Positions 15,911 to 26,832 of a stretch of DNA of 33,272 bases are shown piece by piece. Position 1 is the stretch's first letter; every line of letters starts with the position of its first letter. A program made the translations under genes and the position numbers. Location: positions 1-33,272 of the forward strand of contig CALDZL010000040.1 of the NCBI GenBank assembly GCA_937944295.1. Reading direction: 5' to 3'. Source of the stretch: an uncultured Sphingorhabdus sp. GTDB taxonomy: Bacteria > Pseudomonadota > Alphaproteobacteria > Sphingomonadales > Sphingomonadaceae. The notes beneath the pieces were generated by a model. That model worked only from the letters and a program-made list of their open reading frames with translations. It searched no databases and had not been told where the DNA came from.

Positions 15911-16276
15911 AAAGAGAGAAGTATTAAGCAAAGCGGTTTTCGTGCGCTATCAAGCGAAGAAATCACTGCTGTGAGTGGTGGGTTCTTTGGAGCTGGAACA
16001 GGTTCGGCCTATTGGGATGCAATTTTAGGCGTGGTTGGTGATTTTTCCTATAATACACATCATCAGATTGCACAAGATGGCGGTTCTGACGGAGGTGGTT
16101 CAGATTATAATCCACCTGAAGAATGCCATAATCATGATAATGGTGATGAGGGTACTGAAAGTGATGAGGATCTCATCATAATCAGTGAACCTAGAGACCG
16201 AACGCCGCCAGAAAATGAGGTTGATCTCTCACAATTTATAGTAGAAGTGCGTAATATTGAACTTCCACGTAGATAG
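15908..16276 (+). CDS. Double-glycine-leader secreted protein, second paralogue
   Basis: A 122-residue protein with an intact double-glycine leader: SGFRALSSEEITAVSGG ends at G25, where a C39 peptidase-containing ABC exporter would cut. The mature protein starts FFGAGTGSAYWDAILGVVG, a glycine-containing hydrophobic stretch, then QDGGSDGGGSDYNPPEEC, the central module shared with the protein at 14478, and an acidic tail. EDLIIISEPRDRTPP resembles a TonB box in pattern. No enzymatic domain is visible, so it may be a small bacteriocin-like peptide, a carrier or a remnant that lost its toxic domain. AAGGAG precedes the start. No exporter gene is in the window. Confidence 0.7.
   Translation: MKERSIKQSGFRALSSEEITAVSGGFFGAGTGSAYWDAILGVVGDFSYNTHHQIAQDGGSDGGGSDYNPPEECHNHDNGDEGTESDEDLIIISEPRDRTPPENEVDLSQFIVEVRNIELPRR
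16097..16145 (+). repeat. 49-bp coding repeat, copy 2 (SDYNPPEEC module)
   Basis: This is the copy of 14682-14730, 48 of 49 bases identical, inside the second double-glycine gene. Confidence 0.9.
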
Positions 16277-16308
16277 CTTGATATTAAAACCAATATCAAT
16301 TCAGACGT

Positions 16309-16345
16309 AAAAAAACCCGCTAGAGTCATCTAGCGGGGTTTTTTA
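16309..16345. terminator. Bidirectional terminator between the double-glycine gene and rpoC
   Basis: CCCGCTAGA (16316-16324) pairs with TCTAGCGGG (16329-16337) around a 4-base loop. An A-run lies on the left and a T-run on the right, so it can end transcription of the + strand double-glycine gene and of rpoC on the - strand. Confidence 0.9.
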
Positions 16346-16357
16346 TTCGGTACGTTT

Positions 16358-19300
16358 TTATTCAGCGGCTGGTGCTTGTGCTGCTTTTTCTGCGGCTTCA
16401 ACGGCTGCGGCAGCCGCAATGCTCTCTTCCAATTTTTGTTGGCTAGAGCGTAATGCAGCATCGCGGCTGCTGGCTGTAACGCGCACACGGTTCATAGCAG
16501 CCCCTGTACCAGCTGGGATCAAACGTCCAACAATCACATTCTCTTTGAGACCAGTGAGAACATCTTTTTTGCCCTCAACAGCGGCTTGGGTCAGCACGCG
16601 GGTTGTTTCTTGGAACGAAGCGGCAGAGATAAAGCTACGTGTTTGCAAGCTTGCCTTGGTAATACCAAGCAATACAGGCGTACCCGTTGCAAGCGCTTTA
16701 TTCTTGCCGAGCTTTGCGTTCATAGCGTCCATTTCTTCGCGGTCCACTTGTTCGCCGGGAAGCAATGTTGTGTCACCGCCAAAGGTGATTTCCACTTTCT
16801 GAAGCATTTGACGAACGATCGTTTCAATATGCTTATCGTTAATCTTCACGCCTTGCAGACGATAGACTTCTTGAATCTCCGCAACCAAATATTCCGCCAG
16901 AGCCTCGACGCCCATGACTTCCAATATGTCATGCGGATTGGGTGAGCCAGATATAAGATTTTCGCCCTTGCGCACAAAATCGCCTTCTTGAACATCCAAT
17001 ACTTTGATTTTTGGAATGAGATATTCGACGCGTTCTCCTTCTTCGGGAACAATCGCAATCTTACGTTTCGCTTTATAATCGCGCACAAATTCGATGCGGC
17101 CTGAGATTTTCGCAATGACGCTCACATCTTTCGGGATACGTGCTTCAAATAACTCAGCAACGCGCGGTAGACCACCCGTAATATCCCGTGTTTTCGCACT
17201 TTCACGCGATACACGAGCGATAATATCACCTGCCTGTACCTCTTGGCCATCATCCACAGAAAGCATGGTGCCAGGTGATAGAAGATATCGGGCTGCTTCG
17301 TCGGTTTCGCCGTCGAGAAGCGTGATACGCGGACGTAAATCTTCTTTCTTGGCTCTACCAGCGGCGCGATATTCGGTCACAACACGTTGTGAAATGCCCG
17401 TTGCTTCATCGGTTTGCTCGGTCATAGTTTTACCATCAGCAAGGTCTTGATATTTAATCACACCTTGTTTTTCGGTAATTACGGGCATTGAGAAGGGATC
17501 CCATTCTGCCAAACGATCGCCAACCGTTACCTTGGCGCCATTTTCAAACGATAGGAAAGCACCAAAAGATATACGGTGCGATTCCATCTCGCGGCCTTCA
17601 GAATCCTTAATGACAATCTCGCCATTACGAGCCATCGCTAAACGCTTGCCATCTTTGTTCATCAATGTTGGCAATTCCCGATATTCGATAAAACCATCGG
17701 ACGAAGCATCCAGATTGCTTTGCTCGTTAAGCTGCGCTGCGCCGCCAATGTGGAACGTACGCATAGTGAGCTGCGTACCTGGCTCACCAATGGATTGCGC
17801 GGCAATAACACCAACCGCTTCACCAATGTTCACGGGTGTACCGCGGGCAAGATCACGGCCATAGCAAGTACCGCATACGCCGACTTTGGATTCGCACACC
17901 AATGGCGAGCGAATTTTGAGCGTCTGTATGCCCGTTTCTTCGATGGCGCTTACTGCATCTTCGTCGAGCAATGTACCTTTTTTGACCAATAATTTGCCAT
18001 CAAGTCCCATAATATCTTCGGCAGTTGTACGGCCTAAGATACGCTCGCCAAGCGATGCAATAGTGCTACCGCCTTGCACGATAGAGCGCATTTCAAGCGC
18101 ACGTTCGGTTTTACAATCTTCTTCGACGATGGTGCAATCTTGCGATACGTCTACGAGACGGCGTGTTAGATAGCCTGAGTTCGCTGTTTTAAGCGCCGTA
18201 TCAGCCAGACCTTTGCGTGCACCGTGGGTCGAGTTGAAATATTCCAAAACGGTCAAACCTTCTTTAAAGTTTGAAATAATCGGTGTTTCAATAATCTCGC
18301 CAGATGGTTTTGCCATCAAGCCACGCATACCGCCAAGCTGTTTCATCTGCGCTGGCGAACCACGCGCACCAGAATGCGCCATCATATAAATAGCGTTAAT
18401 TTGCGCCTCGCGGCCATTTTCATCTTTTGGTGTGGCTTTTAGCTTGTCCATCATGGCATCCGCCACTTGGTCACCACAGCGGCTCCAAGCATCGATAACT
18501 TTGTTATATTTCTCTTGCTGGGTAATCAGACCATCTTGATATTGTTGCTCATAATCAGCCACAACGCTGCGGGTCGATTCAATCATACCGTCTTTTTCTT
18601 CGGGGATAATCATATCATCTTTACCGAATGAGATACCCGCCTTGAACGCATGTTTAAAGCCAAGCGACATAATCGCATCAGCGAATAATACCGTGTCTTT
18701 TTGCCCAGTATGACGATAGACTTGGTCAATCACATCGCCAATTTCTTTCTTGGTGAGCAATTGGTTTACCACATCAAATGGGACTTTATGGCTAGCAGGC
18801 AGACATTCGCCCAAAAGCATTCTACCCGGCGTTGTTTCAAAACGCTTCATGATGACATTACCATCTTCATCGGCTTGCGGAACGCGGCTGGTAATTTTTG
18901 AGTGCAGCGTTACTGCGCCCACTTCAATAGCTTGGTGAACCTCTGTCATATTAGCGAGGATCATACCTTCGCCTGGTTCGCCTTCGCGGTCCATAGATAG
19001 ATAGTAAAGCCCCAAAACCATATCCTGCGACGGAACGATAATCGGCTTACCATTGGCAGGTGATAAGATGTTGTTGGTTGACATCATCAAGACGCGCGCT
19101 TCCAGTTGTGCTTCCAATGATAGCGGTACGTGAACCGCCATTTGGTCCCCATCAAAGTCAGCGTTAAAAGCGGCACAAACGAGCGGGTGAAGCTGGATCG
19201 CTTTACCTTCGATAAGCACAGGTTCAAAGGCTTGGATACCCAAACGGTGCAGCGTTGGCGCGCGGTTTAAGAGCACAGGGTGTTCACGGATCACTTCTTC

Positions 19301-20539
19301 GAGGATATCCCATACCTCTTTGCGCTCTTTTTCGACCCATTTTTTCGCTTGCTTCAAGGTCATAGAGAGACCCTTTGCATCAAGGCGCGAATAAATGAAT
19401 GGCTTGAACAATTCCAACGCCATTTTCTTGGGTAGGCCGCATTGATGTAATTTAAGCTCTGGGCCTGTTACAATCACCGAACGACCCGAATAATCGACGC
19501 GCTTACCCAGCAAGTTTTGACGGAAACGCCCTTGCTTACCTTTCAGCATATCAGAGAGTGATTTTAATGGACGCTTGTTCGCACCCGTAATGGTGCGACC
19601 ACGGCGACCATTGTCAAATAATGCATCGACAGATTCCTGCAGCATGCGCTTTTCATTGCGGACAATGATGTCAGGCGCGCGTAGCTCAATCAGACGCTTT
19701 AGACGATTGTTACGGTTGATTACGCGGCGATATAAATCGTTCAAATCGGATGTCGCAAAGCGGCCACCATCCAATGGAACCAAAGGACGAAGCTCTGGCG
19801 GAATCACAGGAACAATATCAAGGATCATCCACTCTGGGCGGTTGCCCGATTCAATGAAGCTTTCAACAACCTTCAAACGTTTAATAATTTTCTTAGGTTT
19901 CAATTCTGATTTGGTTTCGGAAAGCTCGGTGAGCAGATCATCGCGCTCTTTTTCAAGGTCGAGATCCATCAACATCTGCTTCACGGCTTCTGCGCCGATA
20001 CCAGCAGAGAAAGCATCTTCGCCATATTCATCTTGCGCTTCAAGAAGTTCATCTTCGGTTAAAAGCTGGAATTTTTCCATAGCGGTCAAGCCAGGTTCGG
20101 TGACGATATAATGCTCAAAATATAAAACGCGCTCTAATTGCTTAAGCTGCATATCAAGCAGCAAACCAATACGCGATGGCAATGATTTTAAGAACCAAAT
20201 ATGCGCAACGGGTGCGGCCAATTCGATATGGCCCATGCGCTCACGGCGAACCTTGGTAACGGTAACCTCAACGCCGCATTTTTCACAAACAACGCCTTTA
20301 TATTTCATGCGCTTATATTTGCCGCATAGGCATTCATAATCTTTTACGGGACCAAAGATACGGGCGCAGAATAGACCATCGCGTTCGGGCTTAAAGGTAC
20401 GATAATTAATCGTTTCTGGTTTTTTAATTTCGCCAAAGGACCAGCTACGGATACGCTCTGGGCTAGCAAGGCCGATTTGAATTTCGTCAAAAGTTTCTGG
20501 TTTTGCGACTGGATTGTTGAATTTGCTTAGTTCGTTCAT
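16358..20539 (-). CDS. rpoC: DNA-directed RNA polymerase subunit beta' (RpoC)
   Basis: The catalytic largest subunit of RNA polymerase, 1393 residues, normal for alphaproteobacteria. The active-site magnesium motif NADFDGDQ places aspartates at D461, D463 and D465. The N-terminal zinc site is C70, C72, C85 and C88; the second zinc cluster is in [15 protein letters not shown]. The bridge-helix region includes [10 protein letters not shown]. The C-terminus ends in an alanine-rich tail. GAGGAAA precedes the ATG. It follows rpoB by 82 bases on the same strand and shares its transcript; the bidirectional terminator lies just after its stop. Confidence 0.98.
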   Translation of the reverse strand: MNELSKFNNPVAKPETFDEIQIGLASPERIRSWSFGEIKKPETINYRTFKPERDGLFCARIFGPVKDYECLCGKYKRMKYKGVVCEKCGVEVTVTKVRRERMGHIELAAPVAHIWFLKSLPSRIGLLLDMQLKQLERVLYFEHYIVTEPGLTAMEKFQLLTEDELLEAQDEYGEDAFSAGIGAEAVKQMLMDLDLEKERDDLLTELSETKSELKPKKIIKRLKVVESFIESGNRPEWMILDIVPVIPPELRPLVPLDGGRFATSDLNDLYRRVINRNNRLKRLIELRAPDIIVRNEKRMLQESVDALFDNGRRGRTITGANKRPLKSLSDMLKGKQGRFRQNLLGKRVDYSGRSVIVTGPELKLHQCGLPKKMALELFKPFIYSRLDAKGLSMTLKQAKKWVEKERKEVWDILEEVIREHPVLLNRAPTLHRLGIQAFEPVLIEGKAIQLHPLVCAAFNADFDGDQMAVHVPLSLEAQLEARVLMMSTNNILSPANGKPIIVPSQDMVLGLYYLSMDREGEPGEGMILANMTEVHQAIEVGAVTLHSKITSRVPQADEDGNVIMKRFETTPGRMLLGECLPASHKVPFDVVNQLLTKKEIGDVIDQVYRHTGQKDTVLFADAIMSLGFKHAFKAGISFGKDDMIIPEEKDGMIESTRSVVADYEQQYQDGLITQQEKYNKVIDAWSRCGDQVADAMMDKLKATPKDENGREAQINAIYMMAHSGARGSPAQMKQLGGMRGLMAKPSGEIIETPIISNFKEGLTVLEYFNSTHGARKGLADTALKTANSGYLTRRLVDVSQDCTIVEEDCKTERALEMRSIVQGGSTIASLGERILGRTTAEDIMGLDGKLLVKKGTLLDEDAVSAIEETGIQTLKIRSPLVCESKVGVCGTCYGRDLARGTPVNIGEAVGVIAAQSIGEPGTQLTMRTFHIGGAAQLNEQSNLDASSDGFIEYRELPTLMNKDGKRLAMARNGEIVIKDSEGREMESHRISFGAFLSFENGAKVTVGDRLAEWDPFSMPVITEKQGVIKYQDLADGKTMTEQTDEATGISQRVVTEYRAAGRAKKEDLRPRITLLDGETDEAARYLLSPGTMLSVDDGQEVQAGDIIARVSRESAKTRDITGGLPRVAELFEARIPKDVSVIAKISGRIEFVRDYKAKRKIAIVPEEGERVEYLIPKIKVLDVQEGDFVRKGENLISGSPNPHDILEVMGVEALAEYLVAEIQEVYRLQGVKINDKHIETIVRQMLQKVEITFGGDTTLLPGEQVDREEMDAMNAKLGKNKALATGTPVLLGITKASLQTRSFISAASFQETTRVLTQAAVEGKKDVLTGLKENVIVGRLIPAGTGAAMNRVRVTASSRDAALRSSQQKLEESIAAAAAVEAAEKAAQAPAAE

Positions 20540-20621
20540 CTTAATTTCCTCATCTGGGCATTGCCCTATGAATCATTCCTGTGGGGTGATTATTGGGGCG
20601 GCCTTATCAACCACCCATTTA

Positions 20622-23600
20622 TCACTCCGCCGCTTCTGGGACGTCGTCGTCGTCCTCATGTGATTTCAGCTCTACATTCATACCCAATGAACGCATTTCT
20701 TTCACAAGAACATTGAAGCTTTCTGGGATACCCGTTTCAAAGCTGTCATCGCCTTTGACGATGCTCTCATACACTTTGGTCCGTCCGATGACATCATCTG
20801 ACTTCACGGTGAGCATTTCTTGAAGCGTATAAGCTGCGCCATAAGCTTGTAGCGCCCACACTTCCATCTCACCAAAGCGCTGACCACCAAATTGTGCTTT
20901 ACCGCCTAGTGGTTGCTGGGTGACAAGGCTATATGGGCCAATTGAACGGGCGTGAATTTTATCATCAACCAAGTGATGCAATTTCAGCATATAGATGTAG
21001 CCCACGGTCACTTTGCGGTCGAAACGATCACCTGTCCGGCCATCGAACAAATCAACCTGACCTGATGGATCCAAATCCGCTTTGGTTAGCATGGTTGAAA
21101 CATCCGCCTCACGCGCACCATCAAACACTGGCGTACCCATGGGGACACCTGGTTTCAGATAATTGGCCAATTCCATAACTTCGCTATCGCTACGGCGTTT
21201 GATCTCTTTGGCATAATCATCCCCATAAGCATGGGTCAGCACTTCACGGATAGCCTCTGGCGGTGCGCCAGCTTCTGGATTTGGATTGGCGAGCTTATAC
21301 TCATCCAATGCCTTGGTAATTTGTTGACCAAGACCGCGCGCAGCCCAACCCAAATGGGTTTCAAATATCTGTCCGACATTCATACGGCTTGGCACACCCA
21401 GAGGATTGAGCACCACATCAACGGGCGTACCATCTTCTAGGAAGGGCATATCTTCTTGTGGAAGAATGCGCGAGATAACCCCTTTATTACCATGACGACC
21501 AGCCATTTTATCGCCAGGTTGCAATTTGCGTTTTACAGCGACAAAGACTTTGACCATTTTCAGAACACCTGGTGACAATTCATCACCACGCTCTAATTTC
21601 TCACGGCGATCTTCAAACTTCTCAACGATCAATTTAACGGCTTCGTCATATTGAACTTTTACCGCTTCCAGATCAGATTGAACCTTGTCATCTTTAACCG
21701 CAATGTCGAACCATTTATGACGCTCAACAAGGGCTAGATTTTCAAGGTCAATTTTCGCACCTTTGGGGAAGCCGTCGGGCGCATCGGTTGCAGTTTGACC
21801 AATGAGCATATCGCGCAAACGGTTATAGGTTGCACGGTTCAAAATAGAACGCTCATCCTCGCGATCTTTCGCAAGACGCTCAATCTCATCACGTTCAATC
21901 GCCAGAGCGCGTTCGTCTTTGTCGATACCATGGCGGTTAAAGACACGTACTTCAACAACCGTACCCGCAACACCTGGCGGCAAGCGTAAAGATGTATCGC
22001 GCACATCAGAGGCTTTCTCACCAAAGATTGCGCGGAGCAATTTTTCTTCTGGTGTCATTGGGCTTTCGCCTTTTGGTGTGATTTTACCCACCAAAATATC
22101 GCCCGGGTGAACCTGCGCACCGATATAAACAATGCCAGCTTCATCGAGGCTACGCAGCGATTCTTCGCCGACATTAGGAATATCGCGGGTTATGTCCTCC
22201 GGACCAAGCTTGGTATCGCGGGCCATGACTTCAAATTCTTCAATATGGATGGAAGTAAAGACGTCATCTTTCACGATACGCTCAGAGATTAAGATACTGT
22301 CCTCATAATTATAACCATTCCATGGCATGAAAGCGACAAGGCTGTTTTTACCCAATGCCAATTCACCGAGTTCGGTGGATGGGCCATCGGCAATAATATC
22401 GCCTTCAAAAATTTCATCGCCCATTTTCACCAAAGGACGCTGATTGATACAAGTGTTTTGGTTGGACCGCTGGAATTTTTGCAATGTGTAAATATCAACG
22501 CCTGATTGACCCGCTTCTACTTCGCCCGTGACACGGATAACAATACGTGTTGCATCAACCTGATCGACGATACCGCTGCGGCGCGCTGCAATGGCAGCAC
22601 CAGAATCGCGGGCCACGGTTTCTTCCATACCTGTACCCACTAGAGGCGCTTCGGCTTTTACCAAAGGCACCGCTTGGCGTTGCATGTTTGATCCCATAAG
22701 CGCGCGGTTCGCATCATCATTTTCCAAGAAAGGAATAAGCGATGCTGCAACAGACACAAGCTGTTTGGGCGAAACATCCATGAGCGTAATCATATCGCGT
22801 GGTGCGATCAAAAATTCCCCTGCTTGACGGGCGGAAACAACTTCTTCGGCAAAACTACCATCTTCGTTCAGGTCAGCATTGGCCTGTGCTACGGTGTGTT
22901 TTTGCTCTTCCATCGCAGAGAGATAGACTACTTCGTCGGTCACTTTGCCGTCGATGATTTTGCGGTAAGGCGTTTCGATAAAACCATATTTGTTAACGCG
23001 GCTGAACGATGACAGCGAGTTAATCAAGCCAATATTTGGACCCTCTGGCGTTTCAATCGGGCAAATACGCCCATAGTGCGTTGGATGCACATCGCGCACT
23101 TCAAAACCAGCACGCTCACGGGTTAAGCCGCCTGGTCCCAATGCAGAAACGCGGCGTTTATGGGTAACCTCTGATAGAGGGTTGGTTTGGTCCATAAATT
23201 GGGAAAGCTGCGATGATCCGAAAAATTCACGAACCGCAGCGACGGCTGGTTTGGCGTTGATAAGATCGTTCGGCATCACGGTGGATACATCAACGCTGCT
23301 CATCCGTTCCTTAACAGCACGCTCCATACGCAGCAAACCAACGCGATATTGGTTTTCCAGCAATTCACCAACCGAGCGAACACGGCGATTACCAAGATTA
23401 TCAATATCGTCTATCTCGCCTTTGCCGTCTTTTAGATCGACCAATTCTTTTACAACGGCGAGAATATCTTCTTTACGCAATGTTGTCTGTGTGTCTTCGG
23501 CATCCAAAGCAAGGCGCATATTCAGTTTAACGCGGCCAACCGCGCTCAAATCATAGCGTTCCTCGTCAAAGAATAGACCTTCAAACAAAGCATCAGCGGT

Positions 23601-24770
23601 TTCGCGGGTAGGCGGCTCGCCAGGACGCATAACGCGGTAAATCGCATCTAGTCCCATATCGCCATTTTCGGCCTTATCGGCTTTTAATGTATTGCGGATC
23701 CAAGCCCCTGTCACAATATGGTCAATGTCCAATAGCTCAAGCGTATCCACACCAGCCTTATCAAGCTTTTCGAGATTTTCAGCGGTAACTTCATCGCCCG
23801 CCTCAATGTATATCTCACCCGTTTTTTCATTGATGAGATCATAGGCGCTGTAACGACCGAAAATTTCTTCGGTGGGAAGAAGGATATTTTTCATCCCTTC
23901 TTTCTCTGCTTTTTTGGCAGCACGCGGTGTTACTTTTTGACCCATTGGGAAAATGACTTCGCCGCTATCGGCATCCACAACATCAAAAATCGGCTTGGTA
24001 GAACGCCATGCCTCTGCGTTAAATGGAATTTTCCAGCCATCTTTGGCGCGCTCAAACGATACTTTGTCATAGAAATGACCTAATATATCTTCGTCATCCA
24101 TGCCTAAAGAATAAAGTAATGTGGTGACGGGCAATTTACGTTTGCGGTCAATACGCACATTGACAATGTCTTTTGCGTCAAATTCAAAATCTAACCAGCT
24201 ACCGCGATATGGGATCACACGCGCTGCGAATAAGAATTTGCCCGATGCATGCGTTTTGCCGCGATCATGATCAAATAATACACCTGGAGAACGGTGCATT
24301 TGGCTGACGATAACGCGCTCTGTACCATTGACAAAGAAAGTACCATTCTCGGTCATCAATGGCATATCGCCCATGTAAACATCTTGCTCTTTAATGTCGA
24401 GAACGCTGCGCGCCTCGGTATCAGGATCAACCTCAAACACGATGAGGCGCAAAGTAACTTTCATAGGAGCTGCATAAGTAATACCGCGCTGACGACATTC
24501 TTCTACATCATATTTGGGGTCTTCGAGTTCATAGTGAACGAAGTCCAATTCCGCCGTTCCCGCGAAATCGCGAATGGGGAAAACGCCGCGCAATGTTTTT
24601 TCAAGACCAGAGACATATCCAATAGATTTGTCGCTGCGCAAAAATTGCTCATAAGATTCGCGCTGAACCTCAATGAGGTTTGGCATATCGATTACTTCGT
24701 GAATATCGCCGAAGATTTTGCGGATACGCCGTGTGCGGGTGATTTTGTCGGGAGCTGCTTTGGTCGCCAT
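20622..24770 (-). CDS. rpoB: DNA-directed RNA polymerase subunit beta (RpoB)
   Basis: The second-largest RNA polymerase subunit, 1382 residues. The rifampicin-binding region reads [17 protein letters not shown] and [14 protein letters not shown], with M526 and D527 equal to E. coli M515 and D516. The usual resistance positions (D516, H526, R529 and S531 in E. coli numbering) are wild type, so sensitivity is expected at this site; N518 is Thr here. Other blocks are [28 protein letters not shown] and the C-terminal [19 protein letters not shown]. In most relatives rplL lies directly upstream; here about 4 kb of other genes intervene, so rpoBC needs its own promoter. Confidence 0.98.
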   Translation of the reverse strand: MATKAAPDKITRTRRIRKIFGDIHEVIDMPNLIEVQRESYEQFLRSDKSIGYVSGLEKTLRGVFPIRDFAGTAELDFVHYELEDPKYDVEECRQRGITYAAPMKVTLRLIVFEVDPDTEARSVLDIKEQDVYMGDMPLMTENGTFFVNGTERVIVSQMHRSPGVLFDHDRGKTHASGKFLFAARVIPYRGSWLDFEFDAKDIVNVRIDRKRKLPVTTLLYSLGMDDEDILGHFYDKVSFERAKDGWKIPFNAEAWRSTKPIFDVVDADSGEVIFPMGQKVTPRAAKKAEKEGMKNILLPTEEIFGRYSAYDLINEKTGEIYIEAGDEVTAENLEKLDKAGVDTLELLDIDHIVTGAWIRNTLKADKAENGDMGLDAIYRVMRPGEPPTRETADALFEGLFFDEERYDLSAVGRVKLNMRLALDAEDTQTTLRKEDILAVVKELVDLKDGKGEIDDIDNLGNRRVRSVGELLENQYRVGLLRMERAVKERMSSVDVSTVMPNDLINAKPAVAAVREFFGSSQLSQFMDQTNPLSEVTHKRRVSALGPGGLTRERAGFEVRDVHPTHYGRICPIETPEGPNIGLINSLSSFSRVNKYGFIETPYRKIIDGKVTDEVVYLSAMEEQKHTVAQANADLNEDGSFAEEVVSARQAGEFLIAPRDMITLMDVSPKQLVSVAASLIPFLENDDANRALMGSNMQRQAVPLVKAEAPLVGTGMEETVARDSGAAIAARRSGIVDQVDATRIVIRVTGEVEAGQSGVDIYTLQKFQRSNQNTCINQRPLVKMGDEIFEGDIIADGPSTELGELALGKNSLVAFMPWNGYNYEDSILISERIVKDDVFTSIHIEEFEVMARDTKLGPEDITRDIPNVGEESLRSLDEAGIVYIGAQVHPGDILVGKITPKGESPMTPEEKLLRAIFGEKASDVRDTSLRLPPGVAGTVVEVRVFNRHGIDKDERALAIERDEIERLAKDREDERSILNRATYNRLRDMLIGQTATDAPDGFPKGAKIDLENLALVERHKWFDIAVKDDKVQSDLEAVKVQYDEAVKLIVEKFEDRREKLERGDELSPGVLKMVKVFVAVKRKLQPGDKMAGRHGNKGVISRILPQEDMPFLEDGTPVDVVLNPLGVPSRMNVGQIFETHLGWAARGLGQQITKALDEYKLANPNPEAGAPPEAIREVLTHAYGDDYAKEIKRRSDSEVMELANYLKPGVPMGTPVFDGAREADVSTMLTKADLDPSGQVDLFDGRTGDRFDRKVTVGYIYMLKLHHLVDDKIHARSIGPYSLVTQQPLGGKAQFGGQRFGEMEVWALQAYGAAYTLQEMLTVKSDDVIGRTKVYESIVKGDDSFETGIPESFNVLVKEMRSLGMNVELKSHEDDDDVPEAAE

Positions 24771-24899
24771 GATGTGCTTGAGCCTCGCTAAATATTTGTT
24801 ACGTCAATCTTTTTCGAATGCGCATTTCCATACAACAAAAGCCGCATAGCCGTGGATACACCATGAAGATGCTCTCAGCTTGCAGCTTTTTCGCGTATG

Positions 24900-24962
24900 A
24901 AAAACCGCCATTTTCATTCTTGATTTTGCTGCGCGATTGCAAAATTGTCTCGAAAACTGGCG
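24900..24962 (-). promoter_or_regulatory. Nested hairpin with T-run in the rpoB leader (possible attenuator)
   Basis: On the - strand CGCCAGTTTTC (24962-24952) can pair with GAAAATGGCG (24915-24906), with one bulged G. Inside it ATTTTGC (24945-24939) pairs with GCAAAAT (24929-24923). A GG and five T residues follow at 24904-24900. This is shaped like an intrinsic terminator about 130 bases before rpoB and could act as an attenuator, or as the 3' end of upstream transcription. Seen in sequence; function inferred. Confidence 0.5.
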
Positions 24963-24974
24963 GTGTATATGGTC

Positions 24975-25003
24975 TCAGTAGGGATTTGTAGGGTTTGCGT
25001 CAA
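24975..25003 (-). promoter_or_regulatory. Candidate rpoBC promoter
   Basis: On the - strand TTGACG (25003-24998) is followed after 17 bases by TACTGA (24980-24975). The -35 is good and the -10 weak, and it lies just before the leader hairpin. With 25063-25458 upstream on the same strand, a promoter here would give rpoBC independent expression. The rest of the 292-base gap holds nothing else clear. Confidence 0.35.
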
Positions 25004-25062
25004 GGGGTATATGTCTGATTAACCTCTATTGATATCAATCATTCATTTCTGGTTTTAATGGC

Positions 25063-25458
25063 TTATATTTTATATTTTTTACTAAATGCGTTCGTTAAAT
25101 CCGTATAGGGAAATGAATAATCATTTCTGCGCAAATGTGCATTTCTACTATCATATAATGATCTCAAGATTGCATCAATAGCACAGTCTAAATGTATATC
25201 ATCAAATAGTTCTGAATCATTATTTTTGAGAGCAATATCATGATGAACAATTTGTAATAATTTGACCGCTACGGATTTATCATTTTCATTGTGTAAATAA
25301 GAACCTACTGCCGAAAATGTGGCCATAGCTGACGAGTAATATTCGTCCCATTGGTTTAAGTCCATATAGATTAGTAGGTCATTGATATATCGCGGCGCTA
25401 AATTCCAATAATCGCAAAGTGCATAAATAGCCCCTTGCAAATTGATGTAATTTATCAT
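25063..25458 (-). CDS. Hypothetical protein, helical, possibly the C-terminal part of a frameshifted gene
   Basis: A 131-residue frame with helical, repeat-like spacing (LQGAIYALCDYWNLAPRY, AMATFSAVGSYLHN and DCAIDAILRSLYDSRNAHL) that faintly resembles HEAT-type repeats. The start ATG lies inside the 25379-25564 frame and overlaps it by 80 bases. A stop in the same frame lies only seven codons upstream, so it cannot extend. A weak AGAGA precedes the start. Either two overlapping coupled genes or one gene broken by a one-base frameshift. No family recognised; no signal peptide, so probably cytoplasmic. Confidence 0.45.
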   Translation of the reverse strand: MINYINLQGAIYALCDYWNLAPRYINDLLIYMDLNQWDEYYSSAMATFSAVGSYLHNENDKSVAVKLLQIVHHDIALKNNDSELFDDIHLDCAIDAILRSLYDSRNAHLRRNDYSFPYTDLTNAFSKKYKI

Positions 25459-25564
25459 TCTCTGGATCTTTTAAACTTTCACGAATCCACGCCAGATCAT
25501 CGGCTGTGACTTTAACATTTTTTCCGCTACGAATATCGCTAATTAGGGCTGTTATTTTATCCAT
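25379..25564 (-). CDS. Hypothetical short protein, possible N-terminal part of a frameshifted gene
   Basis: A 61-residue frame beginning MDKITALISDIRSGKNVKVT, followed by ADDLAWIRESLKDPEND. The first 37 residues look like a normal soluble protein start, and the last 24 overlap the frame at 25458. The junction near PEND would join to the downstream frame after a one-base shift. No strong ribosome site is seen. It lies 47 bases after apt on the same strand. Confidence 0.4.
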   Translation of the reverse strand: MDKITALISDIRSGKNVKVTADDLAWIRESLKDPENDKLHQFARGYLCTLRLLEFSAAIYQ

Positions 25565-25611
25565 GGCTGTTCATAGAGTCTTGTATTTCTATTATGATAC
25601 ACTCTCTCACT

Positions 25612-26163
25612 TTAATCGCCCTCAAATTCTATTAGGCTATGCGCGGTGATACCATTATCGCGTAATTTTTGCCTGCCGCCCAGATCGGGCAAATCGATAG
25701 CGAATAAGGCTGTATCCACGATTGCCCCAGCTTGGCGCAATAAAGATGCGCCCGCCAATGCTGTTCCGCCCGTGGCTAATAAATCATCGACCAACAAAAT
25801 ATGCTCGCCTTCTTTGAGCGCATCGCGGTGCATTTCAATGCGGTCTTGACCATATTCAAGGGTGTAATCCACACCAATAACATCGGTAGCCTCTTTATGG
25901 GGTAATTTGCCTTTTTTGCGCAGCATGATTTGCCCCAAACCCAGAGCATAGCTGAGGCCAGCAGCGATAATGAAACCGCGCGCTTCTAGTCCTGCTATAC
26001 GATCAAATTTTTGCGGATCAATTTGCGCGGCTAATCTGTCGATCACGCTGCGAAACGCATCGCCATCCATGAGCAATGTCGATATATCGCGAAACTCTAT
26101 ACCCTCTTTGGGGTAATTTGGAATGGTTCTTACAAGGGCTTTTAGGTCGTTATTAGCTTGCAT
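25612..26163 (-). CDS. apt: Adenine phosphoribosyltransferase
   Basis: A 183-residue purine salvage enzyme that makes AMP from adenine and PRPP in the cytoplasm. The PRPP-binding motif is ILLVDDLLATGGTA (about 122-135). Family blocks include IPNYPKEGIEFRDIS near the N-terminus, AGLEARGFI (57-65) and the LRKKGKLPH flexible loop (81-89). The length matches the Apt family. The upstream sequence on the - strand has AAGAGA before the ATG. It is not part of the RNA polymerase operon normally and here sits between rplL and rpoB. Confidence 0.95.
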   Translation of the reverse strand: MQANNDLKALVRTIPNYPKEGIEFRDISTLLMDGDAFRSVIDRLAAQIDPQKFDRIAGLEARGFIIAAGLSYALGLGQIMLRKKGKLPHKEATDVIGVDYTLEYGQDRIEMHRDALKEGEHILLVDDLLATGGTALAGASLLRQAGAIVDTALFAIDLPDLGGRQKLRDNGITAHSLIEFEGD

Positions 26164-26343
26164 AAGATGAATCTCTTGTAATGATGTCCGTCGCTATAGT
26201 CTGTTCGGGCATTTTGATGGCATATTCAAACATTTTGTTCGCAGATAAAAAATTCTATTCTTTTATACTATGGATTTTGAGCAAAAAATAATTTGTGCAT
26301 TTGTTATAAGTGTCTAATTTCTGGTGAATTAAGGAGATTGATT

Positions 26344-26832
26344 ATGTATAAAAAATTCATCGCTATATTCGCCGCGATTGCCGCTTTGTTTCCAGCAACT
26401 GTTATCGCGCAAGAGACTATAGTGGCTGGCAATCAAGCGCTTGAACTTTGGAACGAAGAGGGTATCGCCAATTCACCCACTTGGGTACAATATTGGCTGG
26501 TTGTGATGATGCTGAGCTTTGCATTGGGACTATTATTTGTATGGAAACGGCTTGAGGCACGTTGGGTTGTCGGTGGGCTTATTAGTGGTTTGCTCACTAC
26601 ATCTTTTGTGACACCAGCACTTGGCCTGGTTAATTTGTCTGGCTTAGTCGCATTAATCCATATCATCTTTTGGTCTCCTGGATTATTTTTAATGCTAAAA
26701 AACCGCCCTTTTTTGAGAGAAAAAAGCCTTTATAAATATTGGAGTGGTTGGATTACATTGGTGATTATTTTCTCTTTTATTTTTGATGTTCGTGATTCCT
26801 TAATCTATTTACATCATATGCTTATGGCATGA
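26344..26832 (+). CDS. Membrane protein of unknown function, coupled to a PagL-type gene
   Basis: The start at ATG 26344 follows AAGGAG (26331-26336) with 7 bases between, so an upstream in-frame start at 26293 is rejected. The 162-residue product has a signal peptide (1-22, cut after TVIA) and about four membrane helices (49-67, 74-94, 98-117, 135-148). The short loops carry KRLEARW and NRPFLREKSLYKYW. I recognise no family. Its TGA overlaps the next ATG, so it is coupled to the lipid A deacylase-like gene and may act with it at the envelope. Expression is divergent from apt across a 180-base gap in which nothing else is clear. Confidence 0.7.
   Translation: MYKKFIAIFAAIAALFPATVIAQETIVAGNQALELWNEEGIANSPTWVQYWLVVMMLSFALGLLFVWKRLEARWVVGGLISGLLTTSFVTPALGLVNLSGLVALIHIIFWSPGLFLMLKNRPFLREKSLYKYWSGWITLVIIFSFIFDVRDSLIYLHHMLMA

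Noticed and set aside
23130-23230. Possible rifampicin-resistance substitutions in rpoB
   Set aside because: All the usual resistance positions read as wild type; the Thr at the N518 position is not a classical resistance change.
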